Position numbers and translations under genes: made by a program. A stretch of DNA of 64,000 nucleotides. Source: Streptomyces sp. NBC_01262. Its GTDB lineage: Bacteria; Actinomycetota; Actinomycetes; Streptomycetales; Streptomycetaceae. Below the pieces are notes generated by a model. The model did not search any database, was not told the origin of the DNA, and saw only the letters and a program-made list of their open reading frames with translations. Of this stretch, positions 62,721-64,000 are shown piece after piece. Each line of letters opens with the position of its first letter. Position 1 is the first letter of the stretch. The DNA lies in the NCBI RefSeq assembly GCF_036226365.1, contig NZ_CP108462.1, forward strand, positions 5,595,501-5,659,500, read 5' to 3'.

Positions 62721-64000
62721 GCCCGCCAAGCGCACCGCATTCGCCCTGGTCGCGGCCTCGGTGGCACTCTCCGTCGCCCTGACAGCCACGCCCGCCCTCG
62801 CCGACCCCGCCTCTCCGCTGGGCATCGGCGTCGCCCGCACCGTCGACAGCCAGCGCGGCACCTTCACCGTGCCGGTGTGGACCGACGCCTCCGGGGCCGC
62901 GGTCACCTCCGTCCAGGCCGTCATACGCGACACCGACGGCTCGGCCGTCGGCGACCCGCTGACCCTGCAGCAGTCCGGCGACGTCTGGGCGGTGGCCTCC
63001 GACGCCCCGCTCAAGCTGACCGAGGACGGCGGCAGCGTCCCGCACCTGGGCCGGTACGCGATCGACGTCACCGCCACCGACGACCAGGGCGACACCGTCA
63101 CCCGCAGCGGCGCCGGCACCCTGGACTTCACCCTGCGCCCCGACTTCACCGGCGCCGGGGAGGGCACCGGGCCGTGGGGCCAGAACACCCTCGTCCTGTC
63201 CCCGTCGACCCTGGACAAGGACCACCGGGCCACCGGCGCCGACGACCACCTCGTCGGCATCCAGCCCGGCAGCGGCGACCTGGTGCCGATCGCCGGCCGC
63301 ACGGTCGCCGTCACCCGCTCCTCCCAGTCCGACGTCAACAGCTACCTGCTCGGCCCCGACGCGGCCTCCGCCACCACCGGCGCCGACGGCCGGTTCACCA
63401 CCGGCCCGCTCCAGGCGGACGGTTCCGTCGCCCTCACCGCCGAGTTCAGCGAGAACAGCGACGAGGTGCACGGCTCGGCCATCCTCACCGGCTATCCCAC
63501 CTACTCCCAGACCACCGGGTACCTCACCGCCGGCGCCAACCTCAAGCGGGCGGCCCCCGGCCAGAAGGTCACCATCAGCGGCTACGTCCGCAGCGGCACC
63601 TCCGCCACCTCCCCGGGCATCGCCGGCGCCCATGTCACCGTCTCGCCCAACGGCTACGCGCCCAGCGGCCAGCCCGGCGAGGTCACCGTCACCACCGACG
63701 CCGCCGGTCACTTCAGCGGGGTCGTGACCGCGGCACCGGACGCCATGAGCGGCTGGAGCGCCGCCCTCGCCGACCGGTTCGTGACCGGTGACAAGGCCAA
63801 CGGCTCGGTCGTCGTGCCGGAGTACTCCTCCTTCGTCAACCTGAAGTCGACGCTCGCCGCGACCGGCAAGGTCACCGTCAAGGGCCGCATCGTGGCCACG
63901 TACGCGCGCAACTCCGCGATCTACCACGGCCAGGTCGTTCACCTGGAGTACTCAAAGGACGGCTCGACCGGCTGGAAGGACCTCGGCACGACCACCCAGG
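62710..64000 (+). CDS. Secreted beta-repeat protein, paralogue of the previous gene, runs off the window
   Basis: An open frame from ATG through the end of the window (430 codons). It has a signal (RTAFALVAASVALSVALTATPA, cleavage near ALADPA) and the same layout as its neighbour: Ig-like modules, a TTGADGRFT-type repeat and the ending LEYSKDGSTGWKDLGTTT, which matches LQYSKNGSSGWKTIGSG. The ATG overlaps the upstream stop by 11 nt. The 3' end lies beyond the window. Confidence 0.85.
   Translation, partial: MPVKPAKRTAFALVAASVALSVALTATPALADPASPLGIGVARTVDSQRGTFTVPVWTDASGAAVTSVQAVIRDTDGSAVGDPLTLQQSGDVWAVASDAPLKLTEDGGSVPHLGRYAIDVTATDDQGDTVTRSGAGTLDFTLRPDFTGAGEGTGPWGQNTLVLSPSTLDKDHRATGADDHLVGIQPGSGDLVPIAGRTVAVTRSSQSDVNSYLLGPDAASATTGADGRFTTGPLQADGSVALTAEFSENSDEVHGSAILTGYPTYSQTTGYLTAGANLKRAAPGQKVTISGYVRSGTSATSPGIAGAHVTVSPNGYAPSGQPGEVTVTTDAAGHFSGVVTAAPDAMSGWSAALADRFVTGDKANGSVVVPEYSSFVNLKSTLAATGKVTVKGRIVATYARNSAIYHGQVVHLEYSKDGSTGWKDLGTTTQ

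Overview
The window is high-GC actinobacterial chromosome, almost certainly Streptomyces or a close relative. The evidence is the GC-rich third codon positions, frequent GTG starts, a conservon (kinase, roadblock, DUF742, GTPase), Tat-type secreted glycoside hydrolases, SpoIIE-type phosphatases, a bacterial terpene cyclase and Streptomyces-type GC-rich palindromic repeats. No rRNA, tRNA, CRISPR array, IS element or phage module was seen. The window ends inside a secreted-protein gene.

Region 1 (1-15.8 kb) is a complete minus-strand operon for a group 1h (formerly group 5) high-affinity [NiFe]-hydrogenase. In transcription order it holds hypX, the small and large subunits, a NifU-like protein, DUF5947, DUF6084, a 456-aa conserved protein, the maturation protease, a 44-aa protein, and hypA-B-F-C-D-E. 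Six consecutive junctions are 4-nt ATGA overlaps. The small subunit has Asp where the proximal cluster normally has its second Cys. hypF carries an in-frame perfect 50-bp palindrome. A flavin-dependent monooxygenase gene with its own possible promoter follows.

Region 2 (15.8-36 kb) is metabolic and regulatory. A divergent GH30/GH43 pair probably attacks arabinogalactan. Then come HxlR and NAD(P)-binding genes around a palindromic operator, a 2-oxoglutarate oxygenase, an amidohydrolase, a PD-(D/E)XK-like protein, a 5'-truncated Ca2+/H+ antiporter pseudogene, a TetR/methyltransferase pair, and a Ser/Thr kinase with peptidoglycan-binding and ricin-lectin domains. Next is a minus-strand run of SpoIIE phosphatase, a LacI-like protein with no HTH, a sugar ABC importer and a GH31 alpha-xylosidase/glucosidase. 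The phosphatase stop and LacI-like start are 2 nt apart.

Region 3 (36-47.7 kb) has the wreck of an RNA-repair locus, an S53 peptidase, a short second Rho, a rarABCDE/cvn-type conservon whose P450 lacks the ExxR motif (EQVLW instead), and a selinadiene-synthase-like terpene cyclase coupled to a second P450.

Region 4 (47.7-64 kb) has an S8 protease, a DUF2786 protein, a von Willebrand lipoprotein, an APC permease, a three-gene redox/lipid operon whose oxidoreductase is broken near its 5' end by a 28-bp tandem duplication, a VOC protein, an MreB-like protein divergent from a PAS-GAF-SpoIIE phosphatase, an M23 peptidase and two tandem secreted proteins.

Coding calls rest on reading translations, motifs, overlaps and ribosome-binding sites. 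Family names come from memory of the families; no searches were run.
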